Source: Prevotella melaninogenica (GTDB lineage Bacteria > Bacteroidota > Bacteroidia > Bacteroidales > Bacteroidaceae). Taken from it: DNA of 64,000 nucleotides. The translations under genes and the position numbers were made by a program. Below, one piece after another: positions 7,933 to 16,287 of the stretch (the first letter of the stretch is position 1; every line of letters starts with the position of its first letter). The DNA is taken from the NCBI RefSeq assembly GCF_018127925.1, contig NZ_CP072348.1:1408001-1472000 (forward strand). The letters are read 5' to 3'. Below the pieces are notes generated by a model. That model worked only from the letters and a program-made list of their open reading frames with translations. It had not been told where the DNA came from and searched no databases.

Positions 7933-9534
7933 CTACTCGACTGCAGGCTCGACCCTGAACCCGCGGTCGCGGAGGCTGTACTCCACGTTGACTCTACCAC
8001 TGTTGAAGTACAGCATGTACGCTTGCCGGCTCTCCCACGGGTGAGCACTTGACGACCAATAGTAGCCGTTGTCGCCAACGCGTTGCAGCTGCCCATTGAC
8101 GTAGTAACCCAAGGCGGGCAGGTAGAAGTAATTGGTTGCGTCAGCGGCGGAAGGGACACCAGAATTGATACTAATGTTGTTGTTGACGTACTCCTTGTAT
8201 GTTGTACGTAGGTCGGTTGAACCATCAGCGGGTTTCTCGGTGTCATAATGATTCTCTGCTTGTAATACAGACTTCTTCTTAAACCACATGCCGCCTTTAT
8301 ATAAGTGACCCATAGTAGTCCATAGTTCATCTGCATCCCAACGTGGATCGCCAAACATTACATACCAAGACAGCTCGTTGGCGTTTGGAAGGTCTTTGCA
8401 AGATGTGTGAGTAGCGGGGTTGCTTACGCCGTAACCTGGGTAACTTTCGTTGTAGTAACGAGGGTCAGTATTGCTCTTAGCAAAGACGTTGTTGTTATAG
8501 GCCGAGTTCAACACTGGCTGGTCTTTATTGGCTGACCACCATTCGTGCCCCTTCCAGTATTGATCCTGTGCATCCCACATGTAGTAATGGTCGCCGTCGT
8601 AATTCTTTATTTGCAAATCAGCTTCCATGTTGACATATTCATTCTTTGCAAAGGTATGAGAAGGAATAATCTTGGTAATTGTTCCCTCTATTTGTGTCGC
8701 AACATCCTTTACCCAGTAACGAATTCTTAATGTGTGTGTACCGGGCTTGATAACCATATAAGCACCATTGGTTGTTAAGCTGGCAGAAGTGTTTGTCAAA
8801 GGGAAACCATTTTGGTATGTACTTCCTGAGTTTCCTTTTGTTATAAGCTCTATCTTTTTACCAGAACCTGTACCTGTCAATGCACCAGTGCCAGTTGCTG
8901 CCGTTGGATCAAGGGTATAGGTAGATGTGATGTCGTTATCTGATGTTACCTCTATCTTCGTGAGATAGCAATACTTTAGTACATCATCGCTTGTGTAAGG
9001 CTTAAAGACGAGGTAAGCAGCCTTGTGGTCGAGTGCAAACTCAAACTCGTGGCTTGTAGCGTTGCGTGTTGCCTTGGCTATACCGCAATCGCCTGATGTG
9101 CCAAAGTGAGCGGTGGTGTTGGGCTCTGTTTGCGTTTGATTCGCAGAGATGGTTACTTGATCTTGATTACCATTCTTGCCAGGGTAATAAACCTCGTATG
9201 AAGACTTAGCAGTGTACTTACCAGGCATTAAGAATTTGAAAGATGCTGTCTTGCCTGTTGGCGAGTTGCTACTTTGCTTCCAATTACCGCTATCATCCTT
9301 TACCCAAATCTTATCGCCTGCTTCCCAATAGAATTTACCATCTGCCTCCATGGTTGTGCGTGTTGCAGGTTCGCCTGTGCTGAATGCAGTTAAACCTTTG
9401 TCGTCAGTTGTAGTTTTGCCGTTCTGTGCTAAATCATCATTTGCACAAGAGGCAAAAGCTAGTGTTAAACCACACACGACAGCCAAAGACGCTAGTCGTG
9501 TGATGAATGAATGTCGTTTCATTGTCTTCTTCAT
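7933..9534 (-). CDS. Variable surface lipoprotein A: fimbrillin-like N-terminus with C-type-lectin-like variable C-terminus
   Basis: A 533-residue lipoprotein with lipobox LAFASC and Cys30, followed by acidic ANDD, compatible with Bacteroidetes outer-surface export. About residues 45-320 resemble Mfa/fimbrillin-like pilins (GDKIWVKDDSGNW). The last ~200 residues end in the pattern YYWSSSA, AYxLxF, VxV, RDxGxRVE seen in FGE/C-type-lectin-like domains used as variable proteins by diversity-generating retroelements. The first ~320 residues are almost identical to lipoprotein B at 47771-49354; residues 477-526 (7957-8106) are the candidate variable region. A 33-base gap separates it from the upstream 70-residue gene, so the two are probably co-transcribed. 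The ligand is unknown. Confidence 0.85.
   Translation of the reverse strand: MKKTMKRHSFITRLASLAVVCGLTLAFASCANDDLAQNGKTTTDDKGLTAFSTGEPATRTTMEADGKFYWEAGDKIWVKDDSGNWKQSSNSPTGKTASFKFLMPGKYTAKSSYEVYYPGKNGNQDQVTISANQTQTEPNTTAHFGTSGDCGIAKATRNATSHEFEFALDHKAAYLVFKPYTSDDVLKYCYLTKIEVTSDNDITSTYTLDPTAATGTGALTGTGSGKKIELITKGNSGSTYQNGFPLTNTSASLTTNGAYMVIKPGTHTLRIRYWVKDVATQIEGTITKIIPSHTFAKNEYVNMEADLQIKNYDGDHYYMWDAQDQYWKGHEWWSANKDQPVLNSAYNNNVFAKSNTDPRYYNESYPGYGVSNPATHTSCKDLPNANELSWYVMFGDPRWDADELWTTMGHLYKGGMWFKKKSVLQAENHYDTEKPADGSTDLRTTYKEYVNNNISINSGVPSAADATNYFYLPALGYYVNGQLQRVGDNGYYWSSSAHPWESRQAYMLYFNSGRVNVEYSLRDRGFRVEPAVE
7957..8106 (-). other. Candidate hypervariable region (VR) of lipoprotein A
   Basis: This stretch is 50 codons, compared with 47795-47944 of lipoprotein B. 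Thirteen codons differ only at bases 1 and/or 2; in ten of these the third base is C in both (CAC/GTC, TAC/CTC, AAC/TCC, CTC/ACC, TAC/GGC, CGC/GTC and others). Twelve more differ including base 3. Framework blocks are identical, including 24 bases covering GYYWSSSA and GTCAACGTG; AGGGTCGAGCC follows the region. NNC codons on a fixed framework are expected when template AAC codons undergo adenine-specific mutagenesis. Confidence 0.6.
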
Positions 9535-9567
9535 TTTTACTTAGTTCTCTTTGTTAATAACTTTCTG

Positions 9568-9780
9568 TTAGTCTTCCCAAGCGGAAAATTCTCCTTCGTT
9601 TTTATCGCCTACTTCCTGCCATGCTGGTGCTTGCTTAGCACTACTAATGGTTCCTCCAGGAGTTGCTGGATTATGCTGACCATTAAACGGAGACCCTACC
9701 ATTAAATTTGTGGTTTCATTTACTTGAATTATCATGCAACGTGGTGCAGAATAATCCTTCTTTTCTTGTTTCTTTCTCAT
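9568..9780 (-). CDS. Conserved 70-residue peptide, cassette A
   Basis: A 70-residue protein with a basic N-terminus (MRKKQEKKDYSAP), a central SPFNGQHNP motif, GGTISSAKQAPAWQ and an acidic, aromatic end (EFSAWED). It has no signal peptide or membrane segment. The paralogue at 49388-49600 has the same length and is about 85% identical, differing mostly in the last 15 residues. Conservation in two loci, its own start after the long leader, and a 33-base gap to the lipoprotein gene support a real gene. The function is unknown; a secreted peptide, a partner of the lipoprotein or a regulatory leader peptide are all possible. Confidence 0.75.
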   Translation of the reverse strand: MRKKQEKKDYSAPRCMIIQVNETTNLMVGSPFNGQHNPATPGGTISSAKQAPAWQEVGDKNEGEFSAWED

Positions 9781-10308
<528 letters not shown>

Positions 10309-10314
10309 CGACCG

Positions 10315-10346
10315 CAAAGGTAAGACATCTTTTTAGAATTAGCAAG
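10315..10346 (-). promoter_or_regulatory. Promoter of cassette A
   Basis: On the minus strand: CTTG (10343-10346), 20 bases, TACCTTTG (10315-10322). It matches the Bacteroidetes consensus except the first base of the -33 box. Cassette B has the same -7 box with a perfect TTTG box at the same spacing. Confidence 0.75.
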
Positions 10347-10478
10347 GAAATCTTAAAGAAATTCACGATACCAAATAAGAGAAGGACCAGCTACTTAAAG
10401 GATACTATTCCGTCAGGAAAATATACTATTGAGATTGCTATTGCAAAGACTAAGCATTTCGGATTACGTATAGCAGGC

Positions 10479-10910
10479 ATGAAGTTACGCTTATCCAATC
10501 AAGAAGCTATACGATATAAACTCGTTGAGGATTATATGCCTTATGCAGAAGAGCCTGAGAATAATCTGAGAGGATTTGAAGTAGAGGCAGGTTTAGCTAC
10601 ATTTTGCGATGCTAATGCTGTTTCAGCTTATGAGATTTTCAGTGATAAATGGTATGGAAATGACATAGAGAAGAATATATATGATGAATACTTTTCTACC
10701 TTATTCACTGAAAGTTATAAAAAATACCCTTCACTTCAAAGAAAAGATGGAGATTTCATTCGATGGTCTGTCCCCAACTCAAAGGAAGAAATAGTTATGG
10801 TTGCTTCAGGCTTAGGAAATGATTGGTACAATGCCTTTTGGGGCTATGACACACTCGGAGCAAGATGTGAATTAGTTACAATATTCAGGGTCTTCCGGAA
10901 TTTGGAGTGA
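10479..10910 (+). CDS. DUF4241-domain protein remnant, altered at both ends
   Basis: The 143 residues resemble the C-terminal two thirds of DUF4241 proteins (RGFEVEAGLATFCDA, then GLGNDWYNAFWGYD). In-frame codons upstream of this ATG still encode recognisable DUF4241 sequence (DTIPSGKYTIEIA, about 10416-10454), and the frame is open back to 10286 without an ATG, where it runs into the divergent cassette A promoter. The N-terminal part is therefore missing. At the other end the last residues (RVFRNLE) are read from a MITE inserted at 10888. Removing the element and one target copy restores LVTIFISPELF and a stop at 11168-11170. The gene is probably non-functional. Confidence 0.7.
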   Translation: MKLRLSNQEAIRYKLVEDYMPYAEEPENNLRGFEVEAGLATFCDANAVSAYEIFSDKWYGNDIEKNIYDEYFSTLFTESYKKYPSLQRKDGDFIRWSVPNSKEEIVMVASGLGNDWYNAFWGYDTLGARCELVTIFRVFRNLE

Positions 10911-11142
10911 TATCGTTAATATCTGATTCTCAATACCTTTTTTGGATTTCTATTCTTTTACATCCCTTTATTTACCGAATAGTAAAGAATGTAAAGTGCT
11001 AAAATAAAGACTACAAAATCTATACTTAGCTAATATGGGACATCCACACTACAAAGAGCTTATATTTAAGAGTTTACAATACTTATTTATCATCAAGAAA
11101 CCTGAAAAACATAAAACCATCACTCCAAATTCCGGAAGAACC
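10888..11142. mobile_element. 255-bp MITE with 24-bp terminal inverted repeats and 8-bp target duplication
   Basis: The left end GGGTCTTCCGGAATTTGG and the complement of the right end GGTTCTTCCGGAATTTGG match over 24 bases with one mismatch. Flanks are AATATTCA (10880-10887) and AATATTTA (11143-11150), an 8-bp duplication with one later change. There is no transposase inside. The GG start and 8-bp duplication are reminiscent of the ISL3 family; that assignment is inference. Confidence 0.88.
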
Positions 11143-11298
11143 AATATTTATATCTCCAGAGTTGTTCTGATAGTATTATCCTGTTCTGTTTATCATGTGT
11201 TAAAGGTAACTTCTCCTCTTTTATCATAAGAAAAACGCCTTTTTAGGCTAAGTAACTTACATCTAATACCCTTTATCATCCACAAAGGTAATTACTTG

Positions 11299-11324
11299 CC
11301 CCTCTCTCCTCTTAGAGAGAGGGG
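11299..11324. repeat. G/C-rich hairpin repeat (REP-like)
   Basis: CCCCTCTCT and AGAGAGGGG with a short spacer, about 20 bases downstream of the glutaminyl cyclase stop on the minus strand; it may end that transcript. Confidence 0.55.
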
Positions 11325-11343
11325 TAAGGTAAGGTTTTATATT

Positions 11344-12360
11344 TTACAGCGTATACAACACCTGTATGACGGTCTGACCAACTGCTTGCAACGTATTCTT
11401 GTCGATATGTTCCATAGTGTCATTGACTGTATGCCATGTTGGACCGAAAGAGCTTTGCTGACAATCAGGATAGTAAGGAATGATATCAATAGTAGGAATA
11501 CCTGCAAACTGGTTCACTGGAACATGATCGTCGGTAACCATGCCACCAACAGCATCAGGGAAGTAAGAGCCGAAACCAGCTCCCTTTGCAGCCTCCCACA
11601 CACGGTTTACGACATCAGAAGCAAACTGAACAGACATTCCTTCACGATAGAACTGGGCACCTTCGCCCCCTACCATATCGAGAAGAATACCGAACTCAGG
11701 CTTAACAGGCGTTGGGAAGTTCTTTGCGTAGTATTGTGCACCTAATGCCCAAGAGTCACCATCGTCTTGATATCGAGTCTCCCAACGTGGTATTCCCCAG
11801 TCTTCAGCATCAAAGCATACGAAGTCAACACCTACTTTTAACTTCTTATCAGCCTGCAACTGACGTGCTAACTCAAGCATTACAGCCACTCCACTGGCAC
11901 CATCATTCGCAGCCATAACAGGCTTCTTGTGGTTAGTAGAGTCTGGATCATTGTCTGCCCAAGGACGACTATCCCAGTGCGCACAGATTAAGATACGCTT
12001 CTTTGCTTCTGGATTAAAACGTGCAATGATATTAGTTGACTTCAAGACCGTACCGTCATAGGCTTTTAGATTGGCTTTCTGCTCCTGCACTTCACAGCCA
12101 TACTCCTTGAATTTCTCTACTATCCACTTGCCACACTTATCATGTGCTGCAGAGTTCATCACACGTGGTCCGAAGTCACACTGTGCTGCTGTAAAGGCAT
12201 ATGCAGAGTCGGCATTAAACGTAGGACCGACTGGTTTTGCGGTAGCCACAGTGTCAGTAGCATTATCAGTGTTGCTTGCTTTCCCCTTACATCCATAGGC
12301 TACGGTTGCGAGGGACACTGCCAAGAGGCAGCCGAAAAAGATTTTTATATTCGTTTTCAT
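11344..12360 (-). CDS. Lipoprotein glutaminyl-peptide cyclotransferase (M28 fold, animal type)
   Basis: A 338-residue lipoprotein (lipobox ending at Cys24) with an M28 zinc-peptidase fold. It carries the animal-type glutaminyl cyclase signatures AHWDSRPWADNDPD, NDGASG (first zinc ligand Asp), FDAEDWG (acid), LLDMVGG, DDHVPVNQ and FGPTWHTVNDTMEHID (His ligand). Such enzymes, described in oral Bacteroidetes including Prevotella, turn N-terminal Gln into pyroglutamate on exported proteins, which often begin with Gln after signal cleavage. A plain M28 aminopeptidase is the main alternative, but PTWHT-N-D and DDHxP favour the cyclase. It lies 65 bases after the amidotransferase-dipeptidase fusion gene on the same strand. 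Confidence 0.85.
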   Translation of the reverse strand: MKTNIKIFFGCLLAVSLATVAYGCKGKASNTDNATDTVATAKPVGPTFNADSAYAFTAAQCDFGPRVMNSAAHDKCGKWIVEKFKEYGCEVQEQKANLKAYDGTVLKSTNIIARFNPEAKKRILICAHWDSRPWADNDPDSTNHKKPVMAANDGASGVAVMLELARQLQADKKLKVGVDFVCFDAEDWGIPRWETRYQDDGDSWALGAQYYAKNFPTPVKPEFGILLDMVGGEGAQFYREGMSVQFASDVVNRVWEAAKGAGFGSYFPDAVGGMVTDDHVPVNQFAGIPTIDIIPYYPDCQQSSFGPTWHTVNDTMEHIDKNTLQAVGQTVIQVLYTL

Positions 12361-12425
12361 TATTGATTGTTTTCTTATTCTCTCCCACTCTATCCCAAAG
12401 AGAGGGTGGAGAACCTTCTTTCTAC

Positions 12426-14288
12426 TTATTTTCTAACGCTCTGTACCTGCGCCATTACACGCAGCCAGTTGCCTCCCCATATCTTTTCAATATCTCTTTC
12501 GCTATACTTACGACGCAAAAGATGAAGGGTGAAGTTGATCATTTCGCTCGCATCAGCCATACCTCGTACGGTGCCGTCACCATCAAAGTCGGTTCCAATA
12601 CCAACATGGTCGATGCCCATAATGCTGATAGCATGCTCAAGATGGGCTATCGCATCCATCACTGTTGCCTCACTACCCTTCTTCAAGAAGCCTTGGTACA
12701 TTGTGATATGAGCCACACCGCCCTTCTTTGCCAACGCTCGCATCTGGTCGTCGGTAAGGTTGCGAGGAACGTCACAGAGTGCTTTGCTATTAGAATGACT
12801 ACATACGATTGGCATCGTACTAATCTCCAACGCATCGTAAAAACTCTTCTCTCCGCCGTGGCTTAAGTCGACCATAATACCGTTACGATTCATCTCCTTG
12901 ATGACCTCTTCACCAAACTTACTTACTCCTCCATGGGTGTTGCAACCTCGTGCAGAGTCGCAGATGTCGTTATCACCATTGTGACAAAGGGTTATATAGG
13001 TCACACCACGCTGTGCAAAGTGCTTTACATTCTCAAGCTTATGCTCCAAAGCAAGACCGTTCTCAATAGCAAACATAATGCTCTTACGTCCCTTGCGCTT
13101 ATCCTCGTAAAGGTCGGAAGGTGTACGAGCAATACAGATATAGCGTTGGTTTTGCTTAACAATTTCCTCTATTTTGTCGAAGATAAGGTTGGCATAGACA
13201 GCTGGTGAGAGCTGATTCAATGTCTCAATGAGATGAGGATTAAAGCGTTTCAAACCTTCAACATCAATCTTTGACGAAAAAGACTCGCCTATCTTCGGTT
13301 GTGGAAGGTAAGCAGCCATCGTCACAGCATCCTGTCTTCCTTCCGTCATCTTATGGAGATCGTAGAGAATACGTGAGTCACGTTGATCGAAGTTGACACC
13401 TTGTGGGAAGAACATAGGCGTATCGCAATGTGTATCAAGCGTCAAGATGCGCTGATGAAGTTGCTTAGCAAGGTAGAAGTTATTAGACTGTCCGACCAGC
13501 CACTGGAAGAGTTTACCTCCCTCTTCACCCATCCATTCGGGATGCCATTGCACTCCCATGATAGGCTTGAACTCGCTACTCTCAATGGCTTCTATCACTC
13601 CATCGGGCGAAAGTGCTGTCACACGGAAGTGCTTTCCAGCATCTTTCACTGCCTGATGGTGGAAACTATTGACCATAAGACGCTCTTCCTTATAGAGCGC
13701 ATAGAGGACAGATGACTTGTTAAGGGTCACGCTATGCGTAGCTTCACAGCGTTCAGCGTCCTGTGAATGCTTTAATGTAGCAGCACGATAGGTTATTACC
13801 GTTTTGTCTTTGCTCAGTTTCTTTTCAACCGTTTCCTCCTCTCTTATATATTCATCATAGATATCTTGCTGTATCTTTCCACCTAAAGCGACAGCAAGGG
13901 CTTGCGCTCCACGGCAGATACCAAGGATAGGCAACTGACGATTAAACGCCAAACGGATAAGCATCAGTTCGGGTAAATCACGCTCAGCATTGATATTATG
14001 AAGTTTAGGAGAAGGCTCCTCGCCAAGCCACAGAGGATTGATATCAGCACCACCTGTAAGGAGAAGACCGTCAAGATGGTCAAGGGTGTTAATAAGCACA
14101 TCCTTATCAGCCACAGGAGGAATAAGCATTGGGACTCCGCCCGCAGCTACCACCTGCTTATAATAGACATTCCTTAACGCTGCATCACCATTCATATAAT
14201 TGGTAGTGATACCAATTATAGGCTTACGCTTTGCTTCAGGGAAAGTTGAATACACCTTATCGAGATGTGACTGAAGATCGTATTGCAT
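12426..14288 (-). CDS. Fusion of class I glutamine amidotransferase-like (C26) hydrolase and M19 membrane dipeptidase
   Basis: A 620-residue two-domain protein without a signal peptide. Residues about 22-268 form a PuuD/gamma-glutamyl hydrolase domain with nucleophile Cys125 (GICRGAQ) and His249/Glu251 (GVQWHPEW). Residues about 278-615 form an M19 renal-dipeptidase-like domain with the HxD metal pair His287/Asp289 (THCDTP), DLSHGG, CSHSNSKAL and GIGTDFDGDG. Both active sites look intact, so one chain could hydrolyse a gamma-glutamyl bond and then the dipeptide released. Glutathione or other gamma-glutamyl peptides are plausible substrates, but this is inference. The gene sits between an Lrp regulator (40 bases upstream) and the glutaminyl cyclase gene. 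Confidence 0.9.
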   Translation of the reverse strand: MQYDLQSHLDKVYSTFPEAKRKPIIGITTNYMNGDAALRNVYYKQVVAAGGVPMLIPPVADKDVLINTLDHLDGLLLTGGADINPLWLGEEPSPKLHNINAERDLPELMLIRLAFNRQLPILGICRGAQALAVALGGKIQQDIYDEYIREEETVEKKLSKDKTVITYRAATLKHSQDAERCEATHSVTLNKSSVLYALYKEERLMVNSFHHQAVKDAGKHFRVTALSPDGVIEAIESSEFKPIMGVQWHPEWMGEEGGKLFQWLVGQSNNFYLAKQLHQRILTLDTHCDTPMFFPQGVNFDQRDSRILYDLHKMTEGRQDAVTMAAYLPQPKIGESFSSKIDVEGLKRFNPHLIETLNQLSPAVYANLIFDKIEEIVKQNQRYICIARTPSDLYEDKRKGRKSIMFAIENGLALEHKLENVKHFAQRGVTYITLCHNGDNDICDSARGCNTHGGVSKFGEEVIKEMNRNGIMVDLSHGGEKSFYDALEISTMPIVCSHSNSKALCDVPRNLTDDQMRALAKKGGVAHITMYQGFLKKGSEATVMDAIAHLEHAISIMGIDHVGIGTDFDGDGTVRGMADASEMINFTLHLLRRKYSERDIEKIWGGNWLRVMAQVQSVRK

Positions 14289-14328
14289 TCTTATTCTTTT
14301 TTAAAAGATTGGTTTGTCGTTGACTTCT

Positions 14329-14796
14329 TTAGAGCAATTCTTCTGCTATAGGTATCTCACGTTTGATACTTTGCTCAAGAGAAATAAGTGTTTCGGTTGA
14401 TACGACACCTGAGATACCTTGCAACTGATTGTTAAGAAGGTCCATCAACTGCTCGTTGTCTTTTGCATAAAGCTTCACAAGCATTGTATAAGGACCCGTT
14501 GTAAAATGACATTCAACCACCTCTGGAATAGCACTGATACGTTCAACAACCTTCTTATACATAGAGCCACGCTCGAGGTTTAGTCCCACATAGGTGCAGG
14601 TTGTATAGCCTAAACTCTTAGGATTAACGTCGAAACCACTACCTGTTATGACTCCATTCTCTATGAGATGTTGTACGCGCTGGTGAATAGCAGCACGTGA
14701 AACGCCACACTGGGCAGCAACATCTTTAAAAGGCATACGAGCATTCTGCGAGAGGATACCCAATATTTTCTTGTCCAAACGATCTACTTTTTCCAT
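14329..14796 (-). CDS. Lrp/AsnC family transcriptional regulator
   Basis: A 155-residue regulator. An N-terminal winged helix-turn-helix occupies about residues 4-55 (LDKKILGILSQNARMPFKDV, then CGVSRAAIHQRVQHLIENGV); a RAM/ligand-binding domain follows at about 65-150 (VECHFTTGPYTMLVKLYAKD). Family members sense amino acids and control amino acid or peptide metabolism. It is the first gene of a minus-strand group with the amidotransferase-dipeptidase fusion and glutaminyl cyclase genes, 40 bases upstream of the former, so it may regulate them. TACTTTTG at 14856-14863 is a likely -7 element. Confidence 0.93.
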   Translation of the reverse strand: MEKVDRLDKKILGILSQNARMPFKDVAAQCGVSRAAIHQRVQHLIENGVITGSGFDVNPKSLGYTTCTYVGLNLERGSMYKKVVERISAIPEVVECHFTTGPYTMLVKLYAKDNEQLMDLLNNQLQGISGVVSTETLISLEQSIKREIPIAEELL

Positions 14797-14855
14797 GTTC
14801 TACGGTTGATATTATTTCTTAATTCTATGTTTCTAAAGCTTTAATTGATGACGAG

Positions 14856-14887
14856 CAAAAGTAGGGAATAATTATGGAACAGACAAC
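14856..14887 (-). promoter_or_regulatory. Probable promoter of the Lrp gene
   Basis: On the minus strand TACTTTTG (14856-14863) is preceded at 20 bases by GTTG (14884-14887), a near match to the -33 TTTG box. Confidence 0.5.
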
Positions 14888-14897
14888 AAAATGACAT

Positions 14898-14930
14898 AAA
14901 AAATGCGCCACTTAGGCGCATTTTGTTTTT
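14898..14930 (-). terminator. Intrinsic terminator of the FKBP gene group
   Basis: AAAATGCGCC (14900-14909) and GGCGCATTTT (14915-14924) form a perfect 10-bp stem with a 5-base loop. On the minus strand it is followed by T-rich sequence, 44 bases after the stop of the 333-residue FKBP gene. Confidence 0.85.
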
Positions 14931-14967
14931 ATTTTAAGCAAGAGAACAGTATTTCACTGCTTTTATC

Positions 14968-15969
14968 TTACTTTTTTACATTCTTCTTTGCCTTCTGAGC
15001 AGGAATCTTTTTAGCAGGTACGAGCTTTGCAGCATCAATCGTCTTTGACTCCTTTTCAGGTGCTGCCTCAATGCCTTTCAACTCAAGGGTGAAGATAAGT
15101 GTTGAGAAAGGAGCGATATCACGACCTGCACCACGCTCACCATAGGCAAGGTTTTGTGGGATAACAATCTCCCACTTTGAGCCTACAGGCATCATCTGCA
15201 ACGCCTCAGTCCAACCCTTGATGAGTCCACCAACATTGAAGGTATCGAACTCTACGCCATGACGTGAAGTTGCATCGAATACCTTTCCATCAATGGTCTT
15301 GCCCTCATAGATAACCTGGACACGGTCAGCTGCTGTTGGTATAGGTCCATCACCCTTCTTAATGATACGATACTGAAGACCGTCAGCCATTGTTACAACA
15401 CCCTCCTTCTTCTTGTTCTCTTCCAAGTAAGCCTCATTCTTTGCTTTTATCTCAGCATCTTTCTGTGCTTTCAACTCTACTTCTTTCTTCTCGAAGATTT
15501 GCTCAGCAGTAGCCTGCTTGAGGACAGTAGAATCCTTTGCCAAAGCTGCAATAAAGCCCTTATAAAGCAAATCTGGGTTAATTGGAGCCGATGTGCCTTC
15601 GAACTTAGATGCAATATTAGGCAACATGGTCTTGTCTACCTGTGAACTGATGAGCAATCCGGCTACATAAGCAGCAAAAGCAGAGTCTTTGCGATTAGCA
15701 ATACCTTGACGCAAGCCACGCAGGAAGTCTGGCATCTGTGCTGGAGTAACACCAAACTGATTTGCAAGATAGTCGTCCAAGCCACGCGTCATAGACATAC
15801 CTGCAGCATAGCTCAATGTATCAGAAGGTGAAGTCAGTACTACTGCGCCTTCTTTACATTCTACAGAACACTTCGCATTCTGCTTTCCTTTCTTCTTACT
15901 CTGTGCACTTGCAGTATTGAAGACTGAACCTGCTGCAACGAGCAGAGCCAGCATTATAAGTTTCTTCAT
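14968..15969 (-). CDS. FKBP-type peptidyl-prolyl isomerase, periplasmic, 333 residues
   Basis: Exported isomerase with a signal peptide ending near residue 22 (NTASAQ). An FKBP_N-type helical dimerisation part covers about residues 48-180 (DTLSYAAGMSMTRGLDDYL), and the C-terminal FKBP domain about 190-305 (GLQYRIIKKGDGP, VQVIYEGKTIDGKVFDAT, GWTEALQMMPVGSKWEIVIP, LAYGERGAG, FTLELKGIE). It helps fold periplasmic proteins, as FkpA does. A Lys/Ala/Pro-rich tail follows. It is the last of three same-strand FKBP genes, separated from the second by 318 bases carrying a palindrome array. Confidence 0.92.
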   Translation of the reverse strand: MKKLIMLALLVAAGSVFNTASAQSKKKGKQNAKCSVECKEGAVVLTSPSDTLSYAAGMSMTRGLDDYLANQFGVTPAQMPDFLRGLRQGIANRKDSAFAAYVAGLLISSQVDKTMLPNIASKFEGTSAPINPDLLYKGFIAALAKDSTVLKQATAEQIFEKKEVELKAQKDAEIKAKNEAYLEENKKKEGVVTMADGLQYRIIKKGDGPIPTAADRVQVIYEGKTIDGKVFDATSRHGVEFDTFNVGGLIKGWTEALQMMPVGSKWEIVIPQNLAYGERGAGRDIAPFSTLIFTLELKGIEAAPEKESKTIDAAKLVPAKKIPAQKAKKNVKK

Positions 15970-16111
15970 TGTTTTGTCGTTTTTAAAGAAAAGGTTTTTC
16001 TATATTAAAAAGGATGTAGATTCGATGATTACTAAGCTTCAAGAAGTATATTACTAATCTTTAAGAAGTATGTATGTGTCTTCCTTTCCTATAAGACAAG
16101 AGTATCATTAC

Positions 16112-16220
16112 TGAATTATTCTCATGAAAATAAAGAATTACTTTCATGAGAATAAATATTTATTTTCACGACAATAAAGATTTTCTTTCATGAAAATAAT
16201 TCGTCATCATCGTGAAAATG
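16112..16220. repeat. Tandem palindromes at 22-bp spacing, TTTCATGAAAATAA type
   Basis: Five cores start at 16123 (CATG), 16145 (CATG), 16167 (CACG), 16189 (CATG) and 16211 (CGTG), each exactly 22 bp apart, in TTTCATGAAAATAAATATTT-like context. The array at 36095-36187 has the same family, spacing and order CATG, CATG, CACG, CATG. It lies in the 318-base gap between two FKBP genes. Confidence 0.88.
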
Positions 16221-16287
16221 GATTACAGCTGATGCTCTTCCATATAAGAAAGGAAGACTCATCGAACCATTATCAAGCTTTAGTTGA

